A stretch of DNA of 64,000 bases from Aspergillus flavus (taxonomy: Eukaryota > Ascomycota > Eurotiomycetes > Eurotiales > Aspergillaceae), in assembly GCF_009017415.1 (NCBI RefSeq), contig NC_092404.1:2480001-2544000 (forward strand). Direction: 5' to 3'. Under the pieces are notes generated by a model, which saw nothing but the letters and a program-made list of their open reading frames with translations, was not told the DNA's origin and did not search any database. The position numbers and the translations under genes were made by a program. Positions 49,266 through 61,173 of the stretch are shown piece by piece (positions within the stretch are counted from its first letter, which is position 1; each line of letters starts with the position of its first letter).

Positions 49266-51785
49266 CTACTCTTCCCTTTTTCCAAAGAGGTCTTTCTCAA
49301 CCATCGCGCGACAGATGGGATGATAGAAATCTTTATTTTTCTCAAAGGTCTCGATCGCAAGAGGGCGATTTACCTTTTGCAGGTTTCGGTATCTACATGA
49401 CGGGGTTAGCTTAGGCAATGATTCGTGGTAGACAAGCTATACTTACAGAGGCCGTACAAATTTCATCCTACCGATTTTGCCTAATAGCTCTGCCGTCGGT
49501 TTATACACGGTATCGTCGCCGGCCCTTAATCCTACTTGGAAATAGAGATTGGAGACTTCAATGTTCTCACTCTTAGCGAGACTGTAGACTTCACCCAGAA
49601 CTCTCGACAGTTCAGGGGTAAGCGGCCGCTCAAACAGAAGAATTTGCTCCAAGAGGACCACGATTTGGTTTGCTGTCAGCCCCTCGATATCGCTTGTCCG
49701 AGGTTGAAAGGATGAGTCGGGAAGGGACTTCCATTTGCTAGATAGCTCATAAACGACATCAACGAGAGACGTGTCGAATTGTGGCTTCGGGGGCAAGCCA
49801 GGAGCATAGAACCATGCATCCCAATCGACATTTTTCAGGAGGTTGGAGGCTTCCAGATCATGCTGAAAAAACTCGAGCATGGTTGCCTTAAACTCATACG
49901 AATCGAGAGACTTTCCTTTGAACTTCGTAAAATACTAAAGGGTTTTAGCAAGCCGCTGTCAGGGAGAGGATTGGGGGCCTACATGAGGAATGAATCGGTC
50001 AAACTTGTCCTTTGCCAACAGATTTTCCAAGTGGAATAAGAAATTGAATCCCTTTTCGTACGGAATGCTTGAAAATGCATCGTCAGGGTCCTTCCCCTTA
50101 AGATCAGTGACTAACTTAGTAAACGGATGATCATGTCCAAAATGCTCCACAGAATCCGCAAGAGATTTCCAACCAATGATGGCCGAGAAGTGTCGATAGG
50201 CTTCACCATGTCTGCAGGCAAGATTAGCAATTTAATCCATAAGACGCTAACGTTAGAACTCACACCGCAGCTAGGATCTTTTACATGGTCAGTAGTCAGT
50301 AGTATCAAGTAAATTGACAGCGCTTGAGGGACAAACAAACTAACACGTCTCTCGAGGTAAGTAGTCCAACCTTCGTTCAACCAGAAGTGTTCCCATGAAG
50401 CATTGGTGACAAGGTTACCACTCCAGCTATGAGCGAGTTCGTGAGCAATAACATCGACATTCTCCCGATCCTGATAACTCGTGTCAGTAATCACTGACAG
50501 TTGACATTCTGGTATATCTCCGGTAAATACCTTTGAGATAATGCTGGGAGTCGCGAAGGTGAAGATTGGGTTTTCCATGCCTCCATATGGAAAGCTAGGG
50601 GGGAGAATCAGGACATTGTACTCGCCCCAGGCATAAGGATAAACGATTTTCTGTATTTAGGTCAGGGTCTAAAGTAAATTTCTTATATCTCAAAGCCGGG
50701 CGAACCTCAATTGCATGTATGAAGTTTTCAGTGTCCGCTTTAAGCTCCCACTGGCATTCACTAAGTTTGTCAGGGCTAGTTGCAACAACACTCCGGGGCC
50801 CAATTGCAGCTTCCGAGATATCACTGTAATCAACTAGTCAGTGTATAAACCAAGAGAGCAGGTATTTAGAATCTCCATACCCACTAGCCAACGCGAACAG
50901 ATAACTTGGGATAGGCAATTTTTGATGAAACTGGTACAGAGTTTTACTGCCTGGTTGGGCTTTTTCTATGATGCCTCGAACAGGCAATCCACTGGCAACC
51001 ACAGGGAGAGGTGAAGTAATATTGAAGTCAATAGTAGACTTGACATCTGGTGTATCCTGACACGGGAAAATTGATCGTGCATGGATAGCCTGGCACTGAG
51101 AAACTATATGAGGGCAACAAGTTAGAAACATCGAAGTTCATTGATCTTCCTCCTGGTTTCAGGACAGTAAAGGCTAGCTTACACATATATGGATGCTTCC
51201 TATTAGACGTTTGGGCTGGAGTCAGCCACTGAAGGGCAGTGCACTTTTCGGTCGTCTTAACCGAGATCTAGATGCTCCAAGTTAGATTCATATAAGAGAC
51301 AATACGCAAGCCAGTAGACAATTTACTTCAACCTCGACCATTTCGTTCAACCCCACGCCCTGGTCAAGATTAATCTTCAATGCAGCACCATATGGCTCCA
51401 GTGGGGGGAGGAGCTCCCAGTGAGAAGCTTGGCCGTCGACTTTCACATCACCGATATCCACGTGGTTCGTATCCAAGATGATTTCCGTAGATCTTGCATC
51501 CGTAATGGACTTGAGCTTATGAACAACATTCCCAACAAGTTTCTTCTGTTCGAATAGAATATCGAAGGTTGCGGTTATATGGGTAGAGACCCAGTTATTA
51601 TAGTTGCTCAGGGTGTTGGGATCCCGAGGTGAGTGAATAACAGTTGCCATACTACGTCTCGAAGCCTGGGCGATCCAGGGAATTCGTGTGGTAACTTCGG
51701 AGAACGGTATGAAATAGCAGCTGTGAACAACAGAGCCTCGAGGGAGCCTAGGTTTCCAGGGCTGAAATAAAGGAATACGGATCAT
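49266..51785 (-). CDS. Leukotriene A4 hydrolase-type zinc aminopeptidase (662 aa)
   Basis: Ten exons: 51327-51785, 51183-51267, 50881-51103, 50706-50823, 50531-50650, 50345-50470, 50264-50277, 49983-50211, 49447-49934 and 49266-49392. It is an M1-family aminopeptidase with possible epoxide-hydrolase activity. The zinc site is HELAH (345-349) with E368 in NEGWTTYLE; the substrate motif is GGMENP. The LTA4H-type C-terminal helical domain runs to the end. Exon 7 is a 14-nt microexon encoding ILAAV and is needed to bridge LERR to [13 protein letters not shown]. Intron 4 has a weak donor, GTTCGC. The first 45 residues look like a mitochondrial presequence, with a second methionine (MATVIHSP) that could give a cytosolic form. 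Length agrees with Aspergillus homologues. Confidence 0.93.
50264..50277 (-). other. 14-nt microexon of the LTA4H gene
   Basis: Bounded by AAAAG acceptor and GTGAGT donor. It completes the codons for ILAAV between the zinc-ligand exon and the next helical segment. Skipping it would shift the frame. Confidence 0.85.
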
Positions 51786-52482
51786 AAACTCTTCTCCGAT
51801 ATTCCGAGTGTGTGATAATTGAGCTTAATGGGCGACACCGATTTAATTTCAGGTCATGGGCCGGAGTAACGTGGGGAACATCCTATATTACTATTACATA
51901 AACATACCTTAACTAACTAACTATATGTAGGTGTGTGTATGCCCATACCTATGTGCATAACGTACAGAGTACGTCCTTCGGTACATATGTACAGTCAGAT
52001 GCCTATACATAAAATGGATGCTTTTCTCAAGAAGCTAATGTATATAAATACCGACTAGGTACTGCTGCTAATTACCACTACCAGCAGCATATGACCCCAT
52101 TGCTTTTGTATAGCTTTGCTTAGTAATTAACTTACTATGATGGCCTCATAATCGGTGACCTGCAAAATCGGTACACGGACAAATCAGCTATGGTATCAAT
52201 ACTGGTATGTACTAATACTGTAAACTAGGTGAAGTCTCCCGCTCTTTACAGCACGTTATATTATCTCAAACTTGGAGATTGATTGACGCGTCGATCTTAC
52301 TACTGTATTATCGACGTCTAATCAACTTATTGTCGCTCCATAGTTCTAATTAATAACAGAAGTACGGAGTACTTGAAGTTCTATCAATCTCCCTACATCG
52401 TTTTGACTGGCCTTCTCTCTTCGGATTATCGTCCCTTCCTTCGATACCCTCACACATTCTCTTTTGACTACCTAGGCTGTCA
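51786..52482. other. Divergent promoter region LTA4H / BTB protein
   Basis: 697 bp, AT-rich, with one exact TACGGAGTA at 52363-52371, a near copy TACAGAGTA at 51963-51971, and several other GTAC words (about 51925-51990). Confidence 0.6.
52363..52371 (+). repeat. Dispersed TACGGAGTA motif, copy 11
   Basis: Full GTACGGAGTAC form, 112 bp upstream of the BTB protein start. Confidence 0.7.
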
Positions 52483-53512
52483 ATGGATATTCCTCAAGTG
52501 CAGATTTCCGGGCTTGATAACTCTCATGGTCCTGGGGACGCGCAAAAAGCGGAAACGCGCGATGTGGACATGGATTCGAGTCAACACGCAGCAGCAACGA
52601 ATGATTCTATAACACAAGAAGTACCCCTATCTAGTGCAACAACAGAGCTAGAACAGACATCCATGGAAGAAGTGGCGCCTCCGAAAAGAAACCCTGGACT
52701 TCAGTTTCTTGAGTAAGGCTACCATAGTATATCCGATGGCACAACATCGTCATTCTTCCCTCTGTTCAAGGACCTTCAGCTTACGCTGTTTAGATACTTG
52801 ACGTCGCCTATTGTGGAACTTACTATAGGAAATGGAGAAACCAAGACCACCTTAACAGCTCACCAAAGACTACTTCTGGAATCGCCCTTCCTTGCTGAGC
52901 GAGTCTCAGTATTTGATAGTTCGGGGCCTGTGGGTTAAGTCTAAAGGATTAGAAGATTCTCATCCTGATGCTAATATTCTATAGCGCCGCATTGAGCTTC
53001 CTGATGAAGATGTAGAGGCCTTTGGCTCGTTTCTGCAGTTCCAATATACCGGCAACTATGACAGTTCTCTAGACGATGCCTCCAATGACAAAGACGCCGC
53101 TGTGGGAGAAATCCATGATAGTGGTGAGCAGCTACTAAAACACGCACGTGTATACACCTTGGCAGAAAAGCTCGGGATACCTGCCTTGAAGACCTTGGCC
53201 CACTCAAAGATTCACCGTGTGAACAGCACTTCACACGGTGAGATTGCGTATGCACGCTATGTGTACACTAATACACCAGCTAACGATGTTACAATTCGGA
53301 AACCCGTAGCATCTTTCTGGGCTTTAAGAAGCCATGTTTTGCGACATGAAGCTGAAGAGGAGTTCAGGAAGCTGTGCCTTGAGGTTCCCGAGTTCTGTTT
53401 TGATGTATTCAGCATGGTACTTGACCATAAAGAAAAGCGCGCTCAAGATAAAGCTGAATCCGAGTCTGCTATTAAGGGAAGTGGGAGAAAACGACTCAGG
53501 AGTGGCCTGTAG
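52483..53512 (+). CDS. BTB/POZ-domain protein (297 aa)
   Basis: Exons 52483-52712, 52794-52929 and 52985-53512. The N-terminal 77 residues are acidic and disordered. The BTB fold follows: PIVELTIGNGETKTTLTAHQRLLLESPFLAERV, then IELPDEDVEAFGSFLQFQYTGNY, and HARVYTLAEKLGIPALKTLAHSKIHRV. Fungal BTB proteins of this single-domain kind may be CUL3 adaptors or dimerisation factors; the target is unknown. The exon 2 donor is placed at CCT|GTGGGT because it gives an in-frame RRIELPDED; the stronger-looking GTTAAG seven bases on would create a stop. The C-terminus is Lys/Arg-rich (GRKRLRSGL), suggesting nuclear entry. Confidence 0.82.
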
Positions 53513-53875
53513 CTGGGCACTGTAATCATCTTCAATCAAGGGCGCTCGCTGTCTGACAATCTGGTTTATAAATGTTATCACCCTAGGTGGAGTTTGCATC
53601 CTCTATTTCTTTCCTCTCTTTTCACTAGTTCTTTTTCTTTTGGGAAACGCAATTATACCATGATACTGCATATAACTTGTACTCAAATCAACACAACAAT
53701 CTCACTAATTGAATTGCTTCTAGCTAGTTGGGGTGGAGCCGGAGAGCATGAAATGGAAGTATAGCCGTGGGTTAATATCTCTGGCATATAGATACTTCTA
53801 GAGTAGATTGTATTTCAATTGATTCAGGGCAGATGTAATTGTCGGACACTGTATCTTTCGTAATGACGATATTAC
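53513..53875. other. 3'-3' intergenic region BTB / prolidase
   Basis: 363 bp between convergent genes; nothing notable. Confidence 0.6.
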
Positions 53876-55423
53876 CTACAAGGCCAAGCTTTCCATTTCT
53901 TCTATGGCTTTCGGCGCTGTGGTCAAATTTTCGTGGCCATCTTTGGTGATGTGAATATTATCTTCGATACGAACGCCCCCCACCATCCAATACCGCTCCA
54001 GGACAGTGGTATTAATGTACTTCCCCAGCTCTGGAGATTGAGTATAGGGATCGATAATGAAGCGGCAGAAGTAGATCTAAAATAACACGGAATTTAGTGC
54101 ATCAGGACATGATATAATAGCTGGAAACAGGCTGTGTAGACTTACCCCTGGTTCAACAGTGATAACGGAACCTACAGGCAGACGGCCTCTGACACGGAGG
54201 TATTTAAACATGGTATCCTTGTCGCCATAGTTTGGATTGCCCCCAGTGTCATGCGTATCCATCCCAAGATAGTGCCCGAGACCATGAGGGAAAAACGCTA
54301 CGCTGATTCTCTTCTCGAACAATTCATCCTCGGAGCCACTTAGAATCCCCAAAGCGAGCAAGCCCTTGATGGCAACACGGTGTGCATGCGCATGCACATC
54401 CTCCCATTGCACATCTCCTTTGAGCATTGCGATGCATTCCAGCTGCATTTGTAGGACGATCTCATAAATCTGGCGGGTTTCTTTTGTGAAGCTCCCACCT
54501 AAAGGGAACACGCGCGTTATATCCGAGCAATATGCCCGGTATTCGCCTCCAGCGTCAATGAGAATGTTATTCTTCCTTTGCTTCGTTGCAGGATCCGTCA
54601 GGTCATCATCATTCTTGCCATAGTGAAGGGTGGCACCGTTTGCACCACAAGCAACGATGGGGTGATAAGATTGCTCACGAGCACCATGAGCGATACACGT
54701 CGCGATAAACGCGCCCTCAATCTCACGCTCGTTTACTGCAGTCTTTGAAGCTCTTATAGCAGCAATATGTGCCTTGGCAGAGATATCATTAGCCTTTCGC
54801 AAAAGAGCGATCTCATATTCGTCTTTCACGACGCGCGCCTTTTCAATAGCTTCCTTCAGGACGGAAAGCTTGGTTTCTGCAAAACCTTGGAATTCCGCTC
54901 CGCTAGAGACCTGATCAGCGATCGCAAAAGCTACGGCATTGCCACCATATGCTGAGCCAATAGAACGAAGAGTGGCATTGACTTCAGTCGCCGCAAGTAC
55001 ACAGTCAACATCGTAAAGCTTCATAGCCTCATCCGCGGAGAGGGGAAGCCCTGACCAGATTACCTCTTCCGCATCAATAGGAGGTATAAACAGAGTGAGC
55101 TTGTCAGCGTTAATGTCGTAGATCAAGTACGAATCTGGTAGCGAGCACCCTGACAAGTAGTAAAAGAAACGTCGTTGCCTGGAGGCCGGGGCCGGTGAGT
55201 TCACTAAACTTATGAAGTAACGGTTCAGAGAAAAAAAGACGAGTGGACGTTACCTGAATGGCATCGGTTCGTCATTATCCTCTATAAGACGAGTTTTCTG
55301 GGCTTCCAAGTAAATAACCCCAGGAGCACCTTGTCCGTGATGGGCCTGAAGAAGCTGGGCAACCCGGCGCGCATGGGATTTGGCAGGATATTTGCCTGTC
55401 AGTATATCATCCACAGTAGCCAT
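53876..55423 (-). CDS. pepP: Xaa-Pro dipeptidase (prolidase, 467 aa)
   Basis: Exons 55254-55423, 54146-55178 and 53876-54076. This dimanganese M24B peptidase splits dipeptides with C-terminal proline and so recycles proline. The N-terminal creatinase-like domain contains [20 protein letters not shown]. The pita-bread catalytic domain shows all five metal ligands: both Asp in [18 protein letters not shown], His in [13 protein letters not shown], Glu in TVEPG (end of exon 2), and Glu in RIEDNIHI (exon 3). The longer frame begins at a TTG; ATG 55423 gives [20 protein letters not shown], the family N-terminus. Length matches Aspergillus PepP (about 468). Cytosolic location is expected. Confidence 0.95.
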
Positions 55424-55690
55424 GACTGTACACTTCCGCAAATCAACGGAAACTGCGCTAGATCTCTCAAAAGTAACGGCGCAGGTGTAGAACAGTCTGG
55501 CCTACAAAGAGCTTTTAATGCGAGGGAACTTAGCAACTCAGGTGGGGTTTTAATTATTTCGCCTGCGGGGCTTACTCCGCGCGACACCGCTTATTATCGG
55601 GTAAAGGCCATTTGGCTTAGGATCAGCTGGTGGCAACGACATCGATATCATAGTTAACTATCGCAACTAACTTGACGCGTAGGAAATTAT

Positions 55691-57160
55691 CTACTCCAAT
55701 GCACTGCCTTGGCTACCAGGGATATCTTCAAATTCCATTTCCCATTCATCAACCTCAGCAAATTTCTTCGCTTGTAGCCTCAGCTCTTCGCTGAGGAAAT
55801 CGACCGATGGCGGTGACTCTGACAGTGAGGCAGACTCCAACGCATCTGAGTCAAGCGGTGAAGATAATGGTGATGACATATCGGTCAGCTGGTTTTCTTC
55901 GCCGGTGACTGTGTGTGCATGAGGTCTGGTGAAAGATCTGGTTTCATGATGATTCTCGGGGACTTGATTTGGGGCTTTCGTAATCCCCGCAGAATTCTTT
56001 AGGCCATTACCCTCGGTGACCACTATTCCAGCCCTTAGTTCATTTGCCCGCCGAGCTTCGGAGTAAGGTTTCAGCTTTGACTTGGCAGTTCGCCTTCTTC
56101 TGTGTGAGGGATTTATTTCGTCATCATCCTGGTCTGCAGTAGAAGCATCATCTTCACTCGAGGCGCTTGGAAATTTTAACCCAACCACGTTGCGGCGTTC
56201 GCGGTACCGTTGGCGACGCCGAGGGAGGAATCGATCTTGTAAAATTGCCGTGGAGATGGTAGTCGCCTCATTAGTCACGTCTGGGTGCACCTCTGCGTCT
56301 TCTTTAGTAGGATTCAACAGTCGCGATGAGTCTGACATGGAGGCTGGGAGAACGGGACTTGACAGGGGGCTGCTGCTCAGAGGCGGCGCCATAGTCTGGT
56401 TGAACGCTTCTAAAGACCCCAATGATTGAGTTAGTTCCAGCGAGTCATCGTTCCCTGTATGAGGTGACTCTTCTCTGGGAGTATTCTCCGCTACGGCAGA
56501 AGGCGACTGATGGACATGACATTCTTCGAGAGACCGTTTCCGCTTGCGTGATTCCACACTAGAAGGCAATGAAGGCTGGGATGGAGATGGGGATACAGCT
56601 TGTCTAATTAGAAGCGATTTTCCTCGGGGAAGATTCAGGGGCGTGGACTCGTCTTCAGGGCTCAAACCACCCAAAAAGTCGTCATCGTCCAGGTCAGACG
56701 ACCCATCCTCTGTTTGCATCATTTGCAGAATGCTTGCTTGTCGAGGTCGCCGTCTAAAGTTACTCAATATTGAGCTCTCGAAAGCAGGCGTCCCCGGTAT
56801 CTTTGAACTCATATCAATTTTCCGTCCAGCCATGGAGAGGGTAGACGAGTACCCCCGAGACCTGGTGGGTGGTCGGCTGCCTGTAGCAACTCGTTCCCCC
56901 ATTGGGGAAGATTCGATCGCCTGCTCATTTTTTCTAGCCAGGGGCGTTTGATTTTTTAATTGTCGTAAAGTGTTCGCCTGTTGGGTACTGAATACCAGCT
57001 GTGAAGGATTCCCCTCGTCCCGGTTATCGGGCGCCGCTGACCTGGAACTATTCGATGCGCTCACGTCACACCCGTTACTTGGCTCCGCCTTTTCCTTCGA
57101 TATTGCAGACGCAGCCTTTGTTGTTGTCAGACGATTGCGTTTTGTAGGTGGACGAGGCAT
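55691..57160 (-). CDS. Uncharacterised disordered, probably nuclear protein (489 aa)
   Basis: A single exon from the ATG at 57160. No catalytic domain is recognised. It is Ser/Pro-rich with basic clusters (ESRKRKRSLEE; RFLPRRRQRYRERRNVVG; HRRRRTAKSKLK) and acidic runs (SSDLDDDDFLGG). Two segments look conserved rather than random: TAILQDRFLPRRRQRYRERR (about 308-327) and the acidic C-terminus KKFAEVDEWEMEFEDIPGS. This arrangement is reminiscent of fungal chromatin- or replication-associated proteins, but I cannot name a family. A (TTTC)n tract lies in its presumed leader (57226-57250). It precedes prolidase on the same strand with 267 bp between. Confidence 0.7.
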   Translation of the reverse strand: MPRPPTKRNRLTTTKAASAISKEKAEPSNGCDVSASNSSRSAAPDNRDEGNPSQLVFSTQQANTLRQLKNQTPLARKNEQAIESSPMGERVATGSRPPTRSRGYSSTLSMAGRKIDMSSKIPGTPAFESSILSNFRRRPRQASILQMMQTEDGSSDLDDDDFLGGLSPEDESTPLNLPRGKSLLIRQAVSPSPSQPSLPSSVESRKRKRSLEECHVHQSPSAVAENTPREESPHTGNDDSLELTQSLGSLEAFNQTMAPPLSSSPLSSPVLPASMSDSSRLLNPTKEDAEVHPDVTNEATTISTAILQDRFLPRRRQRYRERRNVVGLKFPSASSEDDASTADQDDDEINPSHRRRRTAKSKLKPYSEARRANELRAGIVVTEGNGLKNSAGITKAPNQVPENHHETRSFTRPHAHTVTGEENQLTDMSSPLSSPLDSDALESASLSESPPSVDFLSEELRLQAKKFAEVDEWEMEFEDIPGSQGSALE

Positions 57161-57225
57161 TCTTGTAGGAGTTGCAGTTCCTCTTCACAGGTGTTCCCGT
57201 AGCATCAATCTTCTAAGGCGTTTTT

Positions 57226-57250
57226 TCTTTCTTTCTTTCTTTCTTTCTTC
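57226..57250 (+). repeat. (TTTC)n microsatellite
   Basis: About six copies of a TTTC unit (GAAA on the transcribed strand) within 70-90 bp of the start codon at 57160, so probably in its 5' UTR or core promoter. Confidence 0.7.
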
Positions 57251-57496
57251 CTTCGACTTTTTTTTCCCCTTTTTCTTTTTTTCTCCACTTCTTCTCTTCT
57301 TTTTCCTTGCTTTCTTATCTCCCTTCAATATGTTGTGTGGGTATGTCGACCTCGAAATACTGTAGAACGTATACAGAAAGCGATGTTTGTTATCGGATGG
57401 TTGGTTGTATGTAACCATCAAAAGTCGCGTCGTTAGTAACAACGCGTCCCGCACGTGCTTCCTCCACTACATGCGCATAATTTATTAAATACTTCG

Positions 57497-57532
57497 TACT
57501 CCGTACATATATAGTATAGTATATACTCCGTA
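57497..57532 (-). repeat. Two dispersed TACGGAGTA motifs (57497-57505, 57524-57532)
   Basis: Both read TACTCCGTA on the plus strand, in the same orientation, 27 bp start to start. The first has the full GTACTCCGTAC form. It is the closest pair in the window. Confidence 0.75.
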
Positions 57533-58016
57533 GATACTACGCCCAGAGATCTTTGAAGTTTCTCTTTCTTTTCTTTCTTTCTTTTTCTCTCTCTTTTTTA
57601 TATACATGTTAAGTACTGCCGTTTCTGACTTTCGATACATATCGTCCTAAGACGTACTATACACAACAAGCCGTAACCCTTCATTTCGCTCGGTGGCTTA
57701 AGTGGGTGTGAAACTCTGTATATTGGCTTGATGAAATCCCATATTCAGCCTGCTAATTTAAAGCTCTACAATATTAACACTAAATACTCTATAATTCTTT
57801 AAATACAATAACTACTATAATTATCTTTTATAGAGTATATTTTTTATTAGTAATTTATACCTGTCTATCCAATCTCTACAGGCCGTATAACGTACTTAAA
57901 AAAATACGAGCAGTTTAGACAATTCATAGGAGTTACTCTACGAGGAAGTTCCGACTATTAATTAGCTAACTGCCTAAAGCTCCTTCCTCCTCACAAGAGG
58001 TTTAAGCTTGCTCAGA

Positions 58017-58202
<186 letters not shown>

Positions 58203-58737
58203 AAAATAAAAAAAATAAGTAAATAAATAAAATAAAATAAAATAATATGAAAAAAAACCTGGGTTCAAAGAAGGATTATAATAGCCGACACAGCCGGCTT
58301 AATCTGTATTTTAACCATGAAAATGCAAAGAATTTAATCGGTAAAACCCCTATTAGCTAGAAAGCACTGTTCCCCGCTTTTCAGCCCTGACTGATCAGTC
58401 GACTTAGAAATTAAAATCTGCCTATCCTGTAATACTCTCTAGCCTCCAGTACTGACTAGAATGAATTTACCCCAGTATTATGATAATTAAGTGCTCAAAT
58501 GAACTTCTGTCCTTATTTTCGTCCAATGCAGCTATGAGACACTCCACTGTTTATTTTGCATCAAATACCGTCGGTTATGGTAATCCAACTGCTGCTTACT
58601 TCACTCGTCCCCCACACATACTGATGAACAACAGACAACGGACGTTGAAGGCTGTCATGTAGAATGTACCTGCTTTCAGAAGACCGACTGTTTCTGCTTC
58701 GCATCCAATTTATGTTGTAGTATCTCGGTTCGAAGCC

Positions 58738-60761
58738 ATGTCTCCTTCTCCCCAAAGAGACAGAGATACTCACGTTGAAGCAGTCGCCGCTGTGACTGCT
58801 TCTGACGACTTCCAGTCGAGTAAGAAAAAGCGATCCAATTCTGATGTGGCCGAATATCCCCGAAGGCGCGCCACAATAGCTGTATGCTTCTCTCCCTCTG
58901 CCCTTTGCCCTGCCTTTTCTATACCACCCTCCATCACTTTCCCCCTACATGAATATTCATTGATCATGGATAATGGCAAGTGTGATAGTGTCAGATATGC
59001 CGCCTGCGGAAAACAAAATGCAACGGGGCGCGCCCAAAGTGCCAGCTCTGTACTGATCTAGACACCGAATGCGTCTATAGAGAGCCTGGCATCAAACTCG
59101 ATGCCGGTGATAAACTGATCATTGAAAGGCTTAATCGTATCGAGGGACTCTTGCAATCAAGTCTAGCAAGCCAGGCAGCACATTGTTCATTACCCTCTAC
59201 GTCACCGGCAACCAGTAATGATACCAACATCGGCGGTGAAGATACACCGGTTAAGACATCCAGCGTGGCTGTCATGTCTGGGAAAACGTCAGTTGTTGGA
59301 CTCGCCTCTTGGGCTAACCCACCCACGAGTATCTCAACGATGCCAAAGGTACATACCACTCCTGCGTTACATCTGCTACAGTGGCCTTTGATTCGGGGGT
59401 TGGTGGCCGGCCCCTATGACCCTCATACACTATTGCAACTGGAAATGGCTCGTGAGCCCCTTAGGATGAAAGCCCCTAAGGAGTTGGACTTAACAAATGC
59501 AACGATCTATATCAGGAATTTTTTTCGACGTGTCAATGTTTGGTACGCCTGCGTTAATCCATATACATGGTCTCGATATTACAAAACCGCCGTGTCACTC
59601 AGCTTTCGTGAAGGATCTGAGAGCTGCCTGGTCCTCTTGGTCTTGGCTCTTGGGTGTGCTAGTCACTATGGCAGCATTTCCTCTGTCTCGCCAGACAAGG
59701 AGGCCCCAGGCCTACCCTACTTTGCGGCAGCTTGGGACCTTCTCCCTATAGTTATGATGCGCAACTCTGTGCCTGCTGCACAGTGTATCATACTGGCATC
59801 AGCCTATTTATTCTACCTAGTCAGACCTCTAGAGGCCTGGACCCTTCTGTCAAATGCCAGCTTAAAATTACAGCTCCTTTTCGGCAATCCATCTCGTGTT
59901 CCTCTTCAGTGGAAGGAACTAAGTGTGCGAATATACTGGAACGCTCTGCTCTACGAAAGCGACTTGCTAGCGGAACTAGATCTACCACATTCGGGAATCG
60001 TCCACTTTGAAGAGCTAGTTGATCTACCTGGGGGGTTTGAGGAGGAGGATGACGAAGAGTACCAAGAGGCTGAGGATGCACATGGTGAAATTGCATCTGA
60101 AACTGAGCCTGTTGGTCACGATGAATTATGGTACTTCCTAGCAGAAATTGCATTGAGGAGATTGCTTAACCGTGTCAGTCACATGGTTTATCAAAAGGAT
60201 AGCCCATTAACTCTTGGAACACTTGGACCTATTGTTTCCGAGCTGGACTATCAACTCTCTCAGTGGTATGAGAGTCTGCCCCAACCTGTTCAGTTCCCTC
60301 TCTCTCGTACACCTGTGTCAAACTCTGTCCAGACTGCCCTACGACTTCGATATTTTGCATGCAGGACAATTATCTACCGACCTTATATGTTGGCTGTTTT
60401 TGAAAATGAGCAGACATCTTTAGACCCAGTGGTAAAGGAGTGCTGCCGGCGGTGCATAGAAGCCACAATACACCAACTGGAGAATATAACAAGCCACCGC
60501 GAAGGTCATCTACCATATCTTTGGCAGGGAGCCTTGTCCATGGTGTCACAAACGCTACTGATCATGGGGGCTACTATGTCTCCAACGCTTTCTGCCTTGC
60601 TGCCCCCTGCAGACCAAGTAGATCGGATGATATCAGAAGTAGTGGCAGAGGTCGAGAGATACGCCCACCTTGCCCCGAGTTTAAAGCTATCAGCAGAAAT
60701 CATTCGGGATGCAGAAAAAAGACGTCAAATCTGTTTGAGGTCTACAGGGCGTTGCACTTAA
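58738..60761 (+). CDS. Zn2Cys6 fungal transcription factor (638 aa)
   Basis: Exons 58738-58881 and 58989-60761 with a 107-bp intron (GTATGC...GATAG, phase 0). The splice creates the complete binuclear zinc cluster: ACQICRLRKTKCNG then ARPKCQLCTDLDTECVY, i.e. C-x2-C-x6-C, C-x2-C-x6-C; the first cysteine is the first codon of exon 2. A linker/dimerisation helix (DKLIIERLNRIEGLLQS) follows, then a Fungal_trans middle homology region (VNVWYACVNPYTWSRYY; SCLVLLVLALGCASHYG; AWTLLSNASLKLQLL). An acidic loop EEEDDEEYQEAED lies near 385. The N-terminus has KKKR and RRR basic patches before the cluster. Target genes are unknown; no pathway genes lie next to it. It is head-to-head with the 55691-57160 gene. 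Confidence 0.92.
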
Positions 60762-61173
60762 TTTACATTCATCGTCTGCTTTTTCGCCTCTTCCCCCAGG
60801 CCCGGTGACAGTATCGTCCCGTGATGTCAACTCGAATTCACGTGCAGGTAAATATACATTATATCAAACAAGTAAGAGAATAACAACGAAACGAACAACG
60901 AAATTGTTAGCGCAGATATCGAGAGAATAGCATATATACAGCTCAATCATGGATATATATACACGGTGTATACAGGGCTAACTCCAATATAGCTCTAAAA
61001 AAGCCGATCAAAAGGCCGAATAATCTATTACATAATGTGGCATAACTTTCATCGTGGCTAACACTGTTCATGAAAAGGAAGAAATGCCGGGAATGGGGCT
61101 CGGGAGATTATAGAAGTAAACAATAAAACATATAATGATGGCTTGTGAAACAGCAAGGAGTACTCTCGCATTT
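60762..61173. other. 3'-3' intergenic region
   Basis: 412 bp between convergent genes; contains TATATA-rich sequence near 60935-60970 and nothing else distinctive. Confidence 0.6.

Noticed and set aside
52930..52984. GTTAAG as exon 2 donor of the BTB gene
   Set aside because: It leaves the next exon in a frame that meets a stop at once; GTGGGT at 52930 keeps the conserved RRIELPDED frame.
58738..60761. Zn2Cys6 factor as a pathway-specific cluster regulator
   Set aside because: Adjacent genes are orphans or housekeeping and no biosynthetic enzymes lie nearby.
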